Shown here: positions 22,010 to 30,028 of the stretch, one piece after another
How the letters are laid out: each line of letters starts with the position of its first letter
How positions within the stretch are numbered: position 1 is the first letter of the stretch
Origin: Poecilobothrus nobilitatus
Taxonomy: Eukaryota; Arthropoda; Insecta; Diptera; Dolichopodidae
Assembly (NCBI GenBank): GCA_947095535.1
Contig: OX352772.1
Span: 165,868,719-165,932,718 of the forward strand
Reading direction: 5' to 3'
Length of the DNA: 64,000 nt
The notes under the pieces: generated by a model
The model's input: the letters and a program-made list of their open reading frames with translations, nothing else
Told to the model about the DNA's origin: nothing
The model's database searches: none
Program-made: the position numbers and the translations under genes

Positions 22010-22684
22010 ATGCTGTTTCACCCGTTTACGATGATGGTGGCGGGTCCATCATGCTGTGGTAAAACCACTTTTATTCATAATTTAATAACACATAAAAAAG
22101 AAAATATACAACCACATATTAATAGAATAATTTGGTGTAATCCAGACAAAAATGCCGTTCCAAAATATATTAAAGATGTGGAATATAGTAACACTATTCC
22201 AGATTTTAATGATAATCAAAAACCTTTGTTAATTATTATCGATGATATGATGTTAAATTCTCATGATAAGTATGTATGTGATTTATTTACTAGAGGATCT
22301 CATCATAGAAATTTATCTGTAATATTTGTAACACAAAATGTTTTTCACCAGGGAAAATTTTCAAGAGATATTTCACTTAACTGTAAATATTTAGTACTTT
22401 TCAAAAATCCAAGAGATAAATCGCAGATATTACCTCTAGCTCGCCAAATATACCCCAATCAAATCAAAGCATTTGAAAAAGTATATAATGATGTGACGTC
22501 AGTCCCATATGGCTATATATTAATAGATCTTACTCAGGACGTTAATGATATATTTCGATTAAGAAGTGATATATTTGGGAAAGGTTTGTGTTATTGTACG
22601 AGAGATCAATTAGAACAATTTGCGGAGGAATATGAAACGTTTGAAAACCAATCGTCATATATTGCACCTATTAAAAGCCTCTAA
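22010..22684 (+). CDS. FtsK/A32-type genome-packaging ATPase
   Basis: 224 residues, intact. Walker A G-P-S-C-C-G-K-T-T is at residues 12-20, Walker B L-L-I-I-I-D-D at 73-79, and a sensor-like V-I-F-V-T-Q-N at 104-110. It belongs to the HerA/FtsK superfamily ATPases that pump viral DNA into capsids in Polintons, poxviruses and other large DNA viruses. Length and motif spacing are normal for Polintons. The TATA-like box is 36 bp upstream, and the 3' end overlaps the next gene by 53 bp. Confidence 0.95.
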   Translation: MLFHPFTMMVAGPSCCGKTTFIHNLITHKKENIQPHINRIIWCNPDKNAVPKYIKDVEYSNTIPDFNDNQKPLLIIIDDMMLNSHDKYVCDLFTRGSHHRNLSVIFVTQNVFHQGKFSRDISLNCKYLVLFKNPRDKSQILPLARQIYPNQIKAFEKVYNDVTSVPYGYILIDLTQDVNDIFRLRSDIFGKGLCYCTRDQLEQFAEEYETFENQSSYIAPIKSL

Positions 22685-22955
22685 ACCAAAATTCCAGAAA
22701 GTAATTATAAAACACTGTGACCCTGAAGTAATAAAAACATTTTGCGAAATCTCTTTAAATATTTTAAAAGGTAATTGTAATCTGAGTAAAAAAGCAACAA
22801 CCCAATTACGAAAGTATAAAAAAGAATTAAGATCACTCATTTGCTCGAAAAAATCTATAAATAGCAAAAGAAAAATCATTATTCAACGTGGTGGATTTTT
22901 ACCTACACTTCTTGGTGCACTACTATCAGGTATAATCGGAAATTTTATAAAATGA
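22632..22955 (+). CDS. Small basic Polinton protein with C-terminal hydrophobic tail
   Basis: 107 residues from ATG 22,632 (an in-frame TTG at 22,620 would add four). Lysine- and arginine-rich helical body, with C-D-P-E-V-I-K...C-E-I-S-L-N-I-L-K-G-N and repeated K-K-x-L-R, ending R-G-G-F-L-P-T-L-L-G-A-L-L-S-G-I-I-G. Proteins of this shape are common in animal Polintons beside the ATPase. A virion core or membrane-active role is possible, but no function is established to my knowledge. The start overlaps the ATPase gene, and the stop overlaps the next gene in ATGA. Confidence 0.75.
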   Translation: MKRLKTNRHILHLLKASKPKFQKVIIKHCDPEVIKTFCEISLNILKGNCNLSKKATTQLRKYKKELRSLICSKKSINSKRKIIIQRGGFLPTLLGALLSGIIGNFIK

Positions 22956-23626
22956 ATAATACAACATTTAATAAAATGATAATTTTAAAACCTGAGATTT
23001 ATGAGAAAATGAAACAAAATGCGGACGTTGAACTTAATGAGTTGGATAAAAATATGAAAAAAATAATGTTAAATAAACATCTCACGGACACTCAAAAATG
23101 GTATTTATACAGACAAAATCTATTTAAAATAAGAAACAGAAAACGAGAACTTCCTAGAAATAAAGAGGAGAATGTAAAAATTACGGAAACAAAAGGTACT
23201 CAAACTCGTGCAAAACCAATGTATATAGATACGGAAACTCAATCGGATTTTCCTGAATATAAGAATGTTGGAATACAAGTTGTTCCTGAAGAAGAAGAAG
23301 TATATGAAAAAGAAGCTGATGACGAAGTATTTGATGATGAAATTCAAGAAAATATTTTAACAAAAGCATTGTCAGCTGCTTCAGCTGGAGAACGTCTTAG
23401 AAAAAGAAAATCAATTAGAAATCAAAATGTACAAATTTTTGAAACTGATACAGGAGACATTATAACTGTTCCTTTAGATAGCCCAAGTCCACCAACGAAA
23501 AAAGAAAAAACTATAAATAGCAAAGAGTTGAATAATTCATCAAGACGTGTTTTAAGGTCAGCAGCAGCTAATACGCAAACAGAACTTAATTTTCCAATTC
23601 GTAAGAATAAATCCGCAAGCTCATAG
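22952..23626 (+). CDS. Polinton conserved coiled-coil/disordered protein
   Basis: 224 residues. The N-terminal ~75 residues are helical (E-I-Y-E-K-M, then L-T-D-T-Q-K-W-Y-L-Y-R-Q-N-L). The middle has T-Q-T repeats and a strongly acidic stretch. The C-terminal third is basic with likely nuclear localisation segments (R-L-R-K-R-K). The L-x-D-x-Q-K-W-x-x-Y-x-x-x-L pattern recurs in Polinton proteins that I cannot assign a function. It overlaps the upstream gene by four bases (ATGA) and abuts the minor capsid gene, so it is probably a structural or core component. Confidence 0.7.
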   Translation: MNNTTFNKMIILKPEIYEKMKQNADVELNELDKNMKKIMLNKHLTDTQKWYLYRQNLFKIRNRKRELPRNKEENVKITETKGTQTRAKPMYIDTETQSDFPEYKNVGIQVVPEEEEVYEKEADDEVFDDEIQENILTKALSAASAGERLRKRKSIRNQNVQIFETDTGDIITVPLDSPSPPTKKEKTINSKELNNSSRRVLRSAAANTQTELNFPIRKNKSASS

Positions 23627-24541
23627 ACAACATACAAGTAAATAATGAAATTTACGTCACTTTACTCAGTGATTCATCTATGAACTATTATCCAGAAAAT
23701 TCATTATCATCTTTTTCAAATAAAATGAATAAATACATGTGTGATTCAAGGTGGAAAGTCGGTATTTCAGAAATGTATGTTAATGATTTCGTTCCAAATG
23801 TGTATGGTGAAGAATGGGAAAAAAGTACTCAAATATTTATTAAAGGTATGCAGAAAGATATGATAGGAGTTGGAACATCATATATTCCACACATAGAAAA
23901 ACAAATGATATGCGACTGGAAAGTTTTTCTACTACCAACACTAATTCAAAATATACGCCCACTTAATAGATTTACAAGAAAAGAAGTTGAACGACAGTTG
24001 ATATGGGGAATTTTTAATTTTATAAACGATGAATTTCATTATACACAATCAGCAATAGCTGAGGAAGCTGCCTAAAAATATAAGTTACACTACAATATGT
24101 GTTACTAGGCCTAAAATAGATATAAAAATAAGAGCAAATTATGCTTATACCCTGGAAGGACTTTTGACAACTTGTTTCAATCAAGTATCTTCGAAAGTTA
24201 CAGATTTTAAAAAATATAAAACACGTGTAATAGAAGCTTTCAAAACTTTTATAGATAGTTTACAATTGATTCCAATTATTAAACCAGATATGTTTTTTAT
24301 ATACACAGATATAATTGAACCGCAAAAAATAGGTGATAAAGATGTAAGGTGTTTAAGATCTGTTAACATACAAAATGCTTTCACTGATACTGTAAAAGAA
24401 TTCAGTAATATTAAATATTGCAATGTGGAGAAATCATTTAATAACATTTCATTACTTTTATGTGATAAATATGGATACAAAATAAACTTTTCTAATAGTT
24501 CAATTCCAACAAAAATTGTATTACATTTTAAAAAAGTATAA
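23623..24541 (+). pseudogene. Minor capsid (penton) protein, one frameshift
   Basis: The reading has the single jelly-roll penton pattern: Y-V-T-L-L-S-D-S-S, Y-P-E-N-S-L-S-S-F, then W-K-V-G-I-S-E-M-Y-V-N-D-F and I-S-Y-T-T-I. It is open in one frame to a TAA at 24,073 and continues in the next frame to 24,541. A single-base indel within about 24,050-24,073 explains both halves. The first ATG is 23,680, but homologous-looking sequence extends upstream to 23,623, where ATA stands at a plausible original start overlapping the previous stop. Total length (~300 codons) is normal. AATAAA follows at 24,542. The gene is broken here or the assembly has an error. Confidence 0.85.
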
Positions 24542-24584
24542 ATAAAAGCGATTTTACAAAATTATATATTTTATTTTATTCATT

Positions 24585-25031
24585 ATGGAGAGAGTATACT
24601 ATAAGTATTATTTAATTCAATCTGGTAGGGGACTTGATGATATCGGCCCTTTATTACATTCAACCGTATCTTTTCAAAGAGGTCGTGGATTGGGAAGCTT
24701 TTTTGGGGGACTTTTTAGATATTTGAAACCATTATTTACTTCAGGCGCTGATATTTTGAAAAAAGAGGTTATTAACTCTGGTATCAATGCTTTATCTGAT
24801 ATTGCATCTGGTGCAAATGTAAAAGAAGTTATGCAAGATCGTAGTAAAGAAATTGTTAAAAATGTACGACGTGGCGCCGTACGAAAACTGAATGAAATGT
24901 ATGGTTCTGGTAAAAGAAAACGAAAAGCTATAAAAAGACCATTCATTAAGAATTTAAATTATTTAATTCAAAACGACGCAAAGATAATAACAAAAAGAAG
25001 CAAAAAGATATTTTTAATTAATTATGATTGA
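24585..25031 (+). CDS. Polinton glycine-rich virion-associated protein (pVI-like position)
   Basis: 148 residues. The N-terminus reads Y-Y-K-Y-Y-L-I-Q-S-G-R-G-L-D-D-I-G-P, then Q-R-G-R-G-L-G-S-F-F-G-G-L-F-R, an amphipathic helix-like region. A basic C-terminal half has K-R-K-R-K-A-I-K-R. This protein typically precedes the major capsid gene in animal Polintons. By placement and composition it has been compared with adenovirus minor or core proteins; that role is inferred. It overlaps the capsid gene by eight bases. Confidence 0.75.
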   Translation: MERVYYKYYLIQSGRGLDDIGPLLHSTVSFQRGRGLGSFFGGLFRYLKPLFTSGADILKKEVINSGINALSDIASGANVKEVMQDRSKEIVKNVRRGAVRKLNEMYGSGKRKRKAIKRPFIKNLNYLIQNDAKIITKRSKKIFLINYD

Positions 25032-26331
25032 GTGTATGAAATCTGCGTTGGATATTTTTAAAACCCAACCCATTCAGTCTAGCATTTTACGATCTGAAGA
25101 AGTTTCCTGCAATCCTATTGCTTCTTTAGACAACCCTTCAACTATTGAATTTGTTTCACTGGGTCATGGCGATACATATAGAGATTTGTCTTCTACATAT
25201 TTGAGATTAAAAGTACAGATCTTAAAGAAAGATGGAACTCAATGGAATAAAGATAAAGATAAAAAAACTGATGGAACACCTATACCACAACCAAGTGTAG
25301 TTAATAACATTTTACATTCTTTAATAAAACAATGTAATGTTCAATTAAATGGCAAGAATATAACACCATCTGATGGAAATTATCACTATAGAGCTTATAT
25401 TGAATCATTATTGAATTATGGTACAGATGCCGCTGCAACACATTTAGAATGTGCAGGATGGATTCTAGATAAAGCAAATATAGCAAAATCTGATAATAAT
25501 GGATCAAAAGAGCGCGAAAAATTGTTTCATAATAGCAGTGTAGTGGAACTTATGGGTAAACTACACGTAGATATGTTTAATCAACCTACTCTACTTATAA
25601 ATAATGTTGACATTCGTATAGTTTTAACACTTGAAAAACCAGATTTTTATCTTTTTGCAGACGATTCTGATGAATCACAATTAAAAATTATAGAAGCCAC
25701 GCTATTTATGAGGCATGTTACCGTTAATCCAAGCGTGCTGTTAGCACACAATGCTGTTCTTGCGAAATCAAATGCTAAATATAATTATAAACGCGTTGAA
25801 GTAAAAAGTTTTACAATTCCAATGAACAGCTCATCAATTTTACTAGACAATGTTTTCATTGGGCAGTTACCAAATACAATAATTTTTTGCATGACAGAAA
25901 ATGTGGGTTACTCTGGAAAAAGGTCAAAAAACCCATATAATTTTAAGCATTTTGATATTTCACAATTTTTGCTTTATGTAAATGGTGTGCAAATTCCTAA
26001 CACTGCAATTGAAACTAGTTTCTCAGAGGAGAATAATTGTCATACTCGTGCGTATCACACACTTTTTTCAGGTACCGGAATATATCATAACGATAAAGGT
26101 CATCAGATAACAAAATCTATGTTTAGTAATGGATTTTTTATACTAGCTTTTGATTTAACTCCAGATGCATCTGGAAATGAAGTATGTCAAGGTTTACTAA
26201 ATCAGGGTACAGTTAGAATTGAGGCAAGGCTATCAAAACCACTTACATCTACACTAACTGCTATTGTTTATGGAGAATTTGATGCAAGCATACAAATTGA
26301 TAAAAATCGAAACATATTTACAAATCTATAA
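25024..26331 (+). CDS. Major capsid protein (double jelly roll)
   Basis: 435 residues, intact. The pattern is the Polinton/adintovirus hexon-like capsid protein: P-S-T-I-E-F near residue 40, T-Y-L-R-L-K-V, N-N-I-L-H-S-L-I-K-Q-C-N-V-Q-L-N-G-K near 95-112, Y-R-A-Y-I-E-S-L-L-N-Y-G near 127-138, a first-domain L-H-V-D-M-F-N-Q, and a second jelly roll ending in E-A-R-L-S-K-P-L. It assembles trimers that build an icosahedral shell. The size is at the short end for the family. No lesion seen. Confidence 0.93.
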   Translation: MIECMKSALDIFKTQPIQSSILRSEEVSCNPIASLDNPSTIEFVSLGHGDTYRDLSSTYLRLKVQILKKDGTQWNKDKDKKTDGTPIPQPSVVNNILHSLIKQCNVQLNGKNITPSDGNYHYRAYIESLLNYGTDAAATHLECAGWILDKANIAKSDNNGSKEREKLFHNSSVVELMGKLHVDMFNQPTLLINNVDIRIVLTLEKPDFYLFADDSDESQLKIIEATLFMRHVTVNPSVLLAHNAVLAKSNAKYNYKRVEVKSFTIPMNSSSILLDNVFIGQLPNTIIFCMTENVGYSGKRSKNPYNFKHFDISQFLLYVNGVQIPNTAIETSFSEENNCHTRAYHTLFSGTGIYHNDKGHQITKSMFSNGFFILAFDLTPDASGNEVCQGLLNQGTVRIEARLSKPLTSTLTAIVYGEFDASIQIDKNRNIFTNL

Positions 26332-26368
26332 ATAGAATACTGAAACATATATTTGAATATTCGACAAG

Positions 26369-26704
26369 ATGTCGTCATCCTGTGCACTTGTGGATGTGAA
26401 GTTTTGTTGTGATGATAAAAATACTTTATTTGTAAAAGATCTTTGTTTAGTTGGAATTAAAGAACCTTGTAAAAAATTTGTAAAAGAGTTTACTTACAAA
26501 TTTCCAACCAAAGAAATTATAAATGAAAATTTTGAAAATTACTCTTTCGGAACTGTACATAATGATCAAATTAATAAAGAATTAAGACAAGTACTAGAAA
26601 AATTTGATGTTATTGTAACAAATGAAAAAATAAAAAAGGAGTTTTTAATGAACTACATTAATGAAATTAGTAGAGTGTATGATTTGAGTCAGTTTGAGTC
26701 ATGA
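26369..26704 (+). CDS. Short homologue of the 163-residue accessory protein
   Basis: 111 residues. A-L-V-D-V-K-F...L-F-V-K-D-L-C-L-V, then F-T-Y-K-F-P, V-H-N-D-Q-I-N-K-E-L and V-T-N-E-K-I-K-K-E-F-L line up in order with I-V-D-L-Q-F...K-E-L-A-I, F-K-A-P-Y-P, L-T-W-N-N-G-L-V-E-Y-L and V-K-G-E-Q-K-K-L-F-L of the protein at 21,398-21,889. It lacks the C-terminal Cys/His cluster. The two are therefore probably distant paralogues. Function unknown. Its stop codon overlaps the protease start (ATGA). Confidence 0.65.
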   Translation: MSSSCALVDVKFCCDDKNTLFVKDLCLVGIKEPCKKFVKEFTYKFPTKEIINENFENYSFGTVHNDQINKELRQVLEKFDVIVTNEKIKKEFLMNYINEISRVYDLSQFES

Positions 26705-27190
26705 ACACTTTAGAAATAACTAGTGTTTTAAAATGTAACAAATTTACAAAACAAATATTTTAAGGGAGTTTTTGCTTTAGACAAAATTCCAAATATATTA
26801 GAAAAACCAACTTTTTTAATTGTAAACACTGACAAGATAAAAGATCCTGGAACACATTGGTTTGCTCTTTATTTTCCAAAGCATGGTTGCACAGAATATT
26901 TTGATTCGTATGGTGGAGTTCCAGATAAACCGGAAATTTTGAAATACTTGAAAAATCAGTGCATAGTTTTTAATAATAGGCAGATACAGGGTATTCTTTC
27001 GGATGTATGTGGGCAATACTGTTGCGTTTATGGCTGGTATAGATGTTTTGGTTTAAGTATGAAAACTTTTTTGAACGAGTTTCACAAAGATAATCATATA
27101 GAAAACGACAATCTGATTATTAATATGTTTTACAACTTATTTGGAAATTTAAATTTTTCACAATCTTGTGTACCTCAGCAATATAATTAA
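26701..27190 (+). pseudogene. Adenain-type cysteine protease, one frameshift
   Basis: The start ATG 26,701 overlaps the previous stop. After 20 codons the frame hits TAA at 26,761, in a run of four T where three would keep the frame. The next frame then continues to 27,190. It contains all the adenovirus-type maturation protease elements: H in G-T-H-W-F-A-L-Y, D in Y-F-D-S-Y-G, and Q seven residues before the C of D-V-C-G-Q-Y-C. The family cleaves capsid precursors. Full length would be about 160 residues, near normal for Polintons. Everything but the one-base indel looks functional. Confidence 0.9.
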
Positions 27191-27219
27191 TATTTAAAAA
27201 CTTTAGTTAAAACGTATTA

Positions 27220-27771
27220 ATGGAAGATCAAAGTTCGAACACAAATTTGATGTTGAGCTATACATATTTTCTCAACAGAAATCAGTCATTAAAAGTTCTT
27301 GTTGGTTTTGATACAGAATCTCTTGTAGCAACTTGCATTTTTCACCGTATTGGAAAAAAGCCAGCTATTTTAAAATATCATGATTGGTGTAAGTTCTATC
27401 AGCAATTTTATGAAAAGTACTCTAAACAAACAATAAAGAATACAAAATTATGTTTACAATATGGGTTAAAAATTGTTATTGGCCGATGTCTTAGTATCAA
27501 CAAGGAGGAAGCTGGCATATTTTACAACTTAATTGATTTTCTTCAAGCTGTAATGATACACAATAAAAATGCTGAATCAAATGTACGGGAATATGTTTTT
27601 AAATATATCAAAACGTGTCAAGAAAAACATGTTATGAAATTGCATGAAGAAATATATATTCCAATACAACGTTATAGTGTTCAATGCAATTATTCTAGAT
27701 TGTTTTTTGAAATACCTGTACTACTAGAAAATAAAATTTGTAATATTTTAGTCAAGAACAACAATAAATGA
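27220..27771 (+). CDS. Polinton protein of unknown function (183 residues)
   Basis: Intact, no recognised domain. Visible features are a strand-rich first third (L-K-V-L-V-G-F-D-T-E, A-T-C-I-F-H), an aromatic W-C-K-F-Y-Q-Q-F-Y helix, several cysteines, and a helical I-F-Y-N-L-I-D-F-L-Q-A-V segment. It is last in the plus-strand block after the protease. Similar late-block proteins occur in arthropod Polintons, but I cannot name this one with confidence. Confidence 0.6.
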   Translation: MEDQSSNTNLMLSYTYFLNRNQSLKVLVGFDTESLVATCIFHRIGKKPAILKYHDWCKFYQQFYEKYSKQTIKNTKLCLQYGLKIVIGRCLSINKEEAGIFYNLIDFLQAVMIHNKNAESNVREYVFKYIKTCQEKHVMKLHEEIYIPIQRYSVQCNYSRLFFEIPVLLENKICNILVKNNNK

Positions 27772-27871
27772 AAATTTGTAAAATTTATTTAATTTATTTA
27801 ATTTGTTTTTATTATAAAAATAGGTACTTATAAGATACATTTATACAAGTATTTTTATATATTATTTGAGG

Positions 27872-28114
27872 TTACAAATTATTTCTAAAAAGTTCTGCAA
27901 AATAGTCCGGATCGCCTTCTTGGTTATTTATGTCCCAAATTTGTTGCTCCACTATATCTTCATCTAAATCTTGAAACGGTGGTATAAATTCTTCCGTTTC
28001 CATTAATTCTTCCTCATCTACAGTGGATGTAATTTCATCAACTTGAATCTCATTTTGTATACTGACTATTGAAGTTTCCTCAGTATATGGAAATGTTGTT
28101 GAATCAGGTTCCAT
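27872..28114 (-). CDS. Small acidic protein of unknown function
   Basis: 80 residues from ATG 28,114. An in-frame TTG further upstream would only add a poly-lysine artefact from the T-run before the ATG. It is strongly acidic (E-E-E-L-M-E-T-E-E, D-L-D-E-D) with a conserved-looking C-terminus D-P-D-Y-F-A-E-L-F. No membrane segment or known domain. It diverges from the integrase gene across a 185-bp gap. Acidic short linear-motif proteins are often host-interaction factors; that is speculation here. Confidence 0.6.
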   Translation of the reverse strand: MEPDSTTFPYTEETSIVSIQNEIQVDEITSTVDEEELMETEEFIPPFQDLDEDIVEQQIWDINNQEGDPDYFAELFRNNL

Positions 28115-28299
28115 TTTTTTTTTTTTTTTTTTTTTCTTAGCTAAATATCTAAGCAAAATTGAATCAAAAATGATTTGTCAGAAAAATTACAACGCGTTAT
28201 ATACTGTAGAACCCAGTCAAAATTCAAAGTTTTCAGAGTATATATAAATAAAGAAATGTAAGATTGGATTTTTAAAACTAGTTAGATAGTGTAAAAATC
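28115..28299. promoter_or_regulatory. Divergent promoter region before integrase
   Basis: TATATAAATA at 28,241-28,250 is 50 bp before the integrase ATG. A weaker TATATAAC on the other strand (28,205-28,198) could serve the acidic-protein gene. A long T-run follows 28,114. Confidence 0.45.
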
Positions 28300-29220
28300 A
28301 TGTCAAGATCTCAAATAGTAAAAGAAATACATAGACCAGTTAGAAAAAGGTATCTTAGAAGGAAAGTCAAACAGAAAGGAGTACATGATACGTGGCAAAT
28401 TGATCTAGTGGAAATGATTCCTTATGGAAAATTCAACAAAGGTTTTAAATATATGTTAACCGTTATAGATATATTTTCTAAATATGCTTATGCTGAACCA
28501 ATTAAAACTAAAACTGGTAGTAATGTTTTAAATGCTTTAAAGAAAATTATAAACCGAGCTAAAAACTTACCTAAAAACATTCATTCAGATCAAGGTAAAG
28601 AATTTTTCAATTCGATATTCCAAAATTTTGTTGAGAAGAAGGGTATTAATCACTATCATACTTACTCTGAAATGAAAGCATCTATTGTAGAACGCTTTAA
28701 TCGAACTTTGAAAAATTTAATGTGGAAAACATTTAGTTTACAAGGAAACTACAAATGGATTAATACATTGCAATCTTTATTAAACACCTATAATTCCACT
28801 AAACATAGAACAACTAAATTACCCCCTGAAAAAATTTCTAAGAAAAACGAAAAATTTATTTTAAAAAATGTTTACATGCAACCTAAAATTTCTGTAAAAG
28901 CTAAATATAAAGTTGGAGACTATGTTAGAATAAGTAAATACAAAAAAACTTTTGAAAAAGGTTATCAACCGAACTGGTCTACTGAAATTTTTAAAATTAT
29001 CAAAGTAAACAGTACATATCCGATCACATATCAGTTGATTGATTATAAAAATGATTCAATAATTGGTGGATTTTATGAGAAGGAACTCGCATCTGTTAAA
29101 CACCCACATGTATATCTTGTCGAGAAAATTTTAAAGAAAAAAGGCAAGAAAGTTTTTGTTAAATGGCTTGGGTTTGACGAAAAACATAACACATGGATAA
29201 ATTCAAAAAATATTGTTTAA
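28300..29220 (+). CDS. Retroviral-type integrase with C-terminal chromodomain
   Basis: 306 residues, intact. Catalytic triad D35 (T-W-Q-I-D), D97 (H-S-D-Q-G-K-E-F) and E131 (V-E-R-F-N-R-T), with 33 residues between the second and third acids as in Polinton c-integrases. After a V-G-D-Y-V-R-I segment, residues ~270-303 form a chromodomain (Y-L-V-E-K-I-L...V-K-W-L-G-F...T-W-I). The zinc-binding N-terminal domain is not evident, so the start at 28,300 may be short or the domain absent. It joins element ends to the target, giving 6-bp duplications. The chromodomain may steer integration to modified histones. Confidence 0.95.
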   Translation: MSRSQIVKEIHRPVRKRYLRRKVKQKGVHDTWQIDLVEMIPYGKFNKGFKYMLTVIDIFSKYAYAEPIKTKTGSNVLNALKKIINRAKNLPKNIHSDQGKEFFNSIFQNFVEKKGINHYHTYSEMKASIVERFNRTLKNLMWKTFSLQGNYKWINTLQSLLNTYNSTKHRTTKLPPEKISKKNEKFILKNVYMQPKISVKAKYKVGDYVRISKYKKTFEKGYQPNWSTEIFKIIKVNSTYPITYQLIDYKNDSIIGGFYEKELASVKHPHVYLVEKILKKKGKKVFVKWLGFDEKHNTWINSKNIV

Positions 29221-29428
29221 TATTAAACAGTAAAATAAAAACTTTAATAAAGATCTGAAAAACTTGATAACATCTGAAAATAAAATAAAATCCTAACATC
29301 TGAAAAATGAAAATAAATTTAAAACAGTACAAAATTTATTTAAAATAAAATTTTTTATTGAACAAATTCTTTATATAAAATTCTTATTGTATACAAATTC
29401 TATAACATAAAAGCTTAAAGTATAATTA
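29221..29428. other. Convergent intergenic spacer
   Basis: AT-rich with three repeats of AACATCTGAAAA-like sequence (29,262-29,310) and AATAAA strings that may serve as polyadenylation signals for the integrase gene and for the convergent poly-Q gene. Confidence 0.4.
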
Positions 29429-29876
29429 TTATTGTTTTGTGGCGAATTCAAAATCACCACGCTCTTCTTTTAAAACTAATTCATTTTCCTCGTTTATGAG
29501 GAAATAATTATTTTTTTCGATTTCTTCTCGGAAATCATTATCTTCAAATACCGCAACTTTTTGTTGCGGTATAAATATAATATTATTTAGGGTCTCGAAG
29601 ATCCATTTTTCACCGTAAACGGTGTTAATTTTTTAAATTTTTTGTAATTTATAGAGCCTACTTGGCTCCATATCTTTAACCTTTAAAAATTTTTTTAAAG
29701 GTTTTTTTTTTTTTGAATTAAATAATTCCACCAGTTTTCTTTTTTTGGTGGAATTTGATGTTGACTCCTGGTACACAAAATGCTGTGCCAGCAAATGTTC
29801 GATTTGTTCTGGTTGCTGATAAAATGCTGAATGCTGATGTTGTTGTTGTTGCTCTTGTTGATGATGTTGCTGTTGC

Positions 29877-29916
<40 letters not shown>

Positions 29917-30028
29917 GGTGCTGGTCATGATAAACTGACATTTTAGTCATCTTCTTCTTTTTTAAAGGAATTTGAGGCTGAATGGTTACATCATCCAACA
30001 CGTAAACCTTGTCAAATTCCTGTGCCAT
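29429..30028 (-). pseudogene. Poly-glutamine basic protein, in-frame stop
   Basis: Starts at ATG 30,028 with a TATA-like box (30,062-30,055) 27 bp upstream. Residues 1-35 end in K-K-K-K-M-T-K-M. A glutamine/histidine tract follows (29,930-29,830), then a basic K-K-R-K-L-V-E-L-F segment. A TAA at 29,633-29,635 stops the protein at 131 residues, yet the same frame stays open for 66 further codons to 29,429. That tail reads N-T-V-Y-G-E-K-W-I-F-E-T, similar to a T-x-Y-G domain seen in proteins of Polinton-rich genomes, possibly OB-fold-like and DNA-binding. The stop is therefore likely a recent nonsense change (or an error). Glutamines are almost all CAA/CAG in a pure repeat. Confidence 0.7.

Noticed and set aside
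27872..28156. Longer acidic protein with an N-terminal poly-lysine run
   Set aside because: The extension starts at a non-ATG codon and is encoded by a simple T-run; ATG 28,114 is the sensible start.
29755..29946. Plus-strand poly-valine protein
   Set aside because: Antisense of the poly-glutamine repeat in the minus-strand gene.
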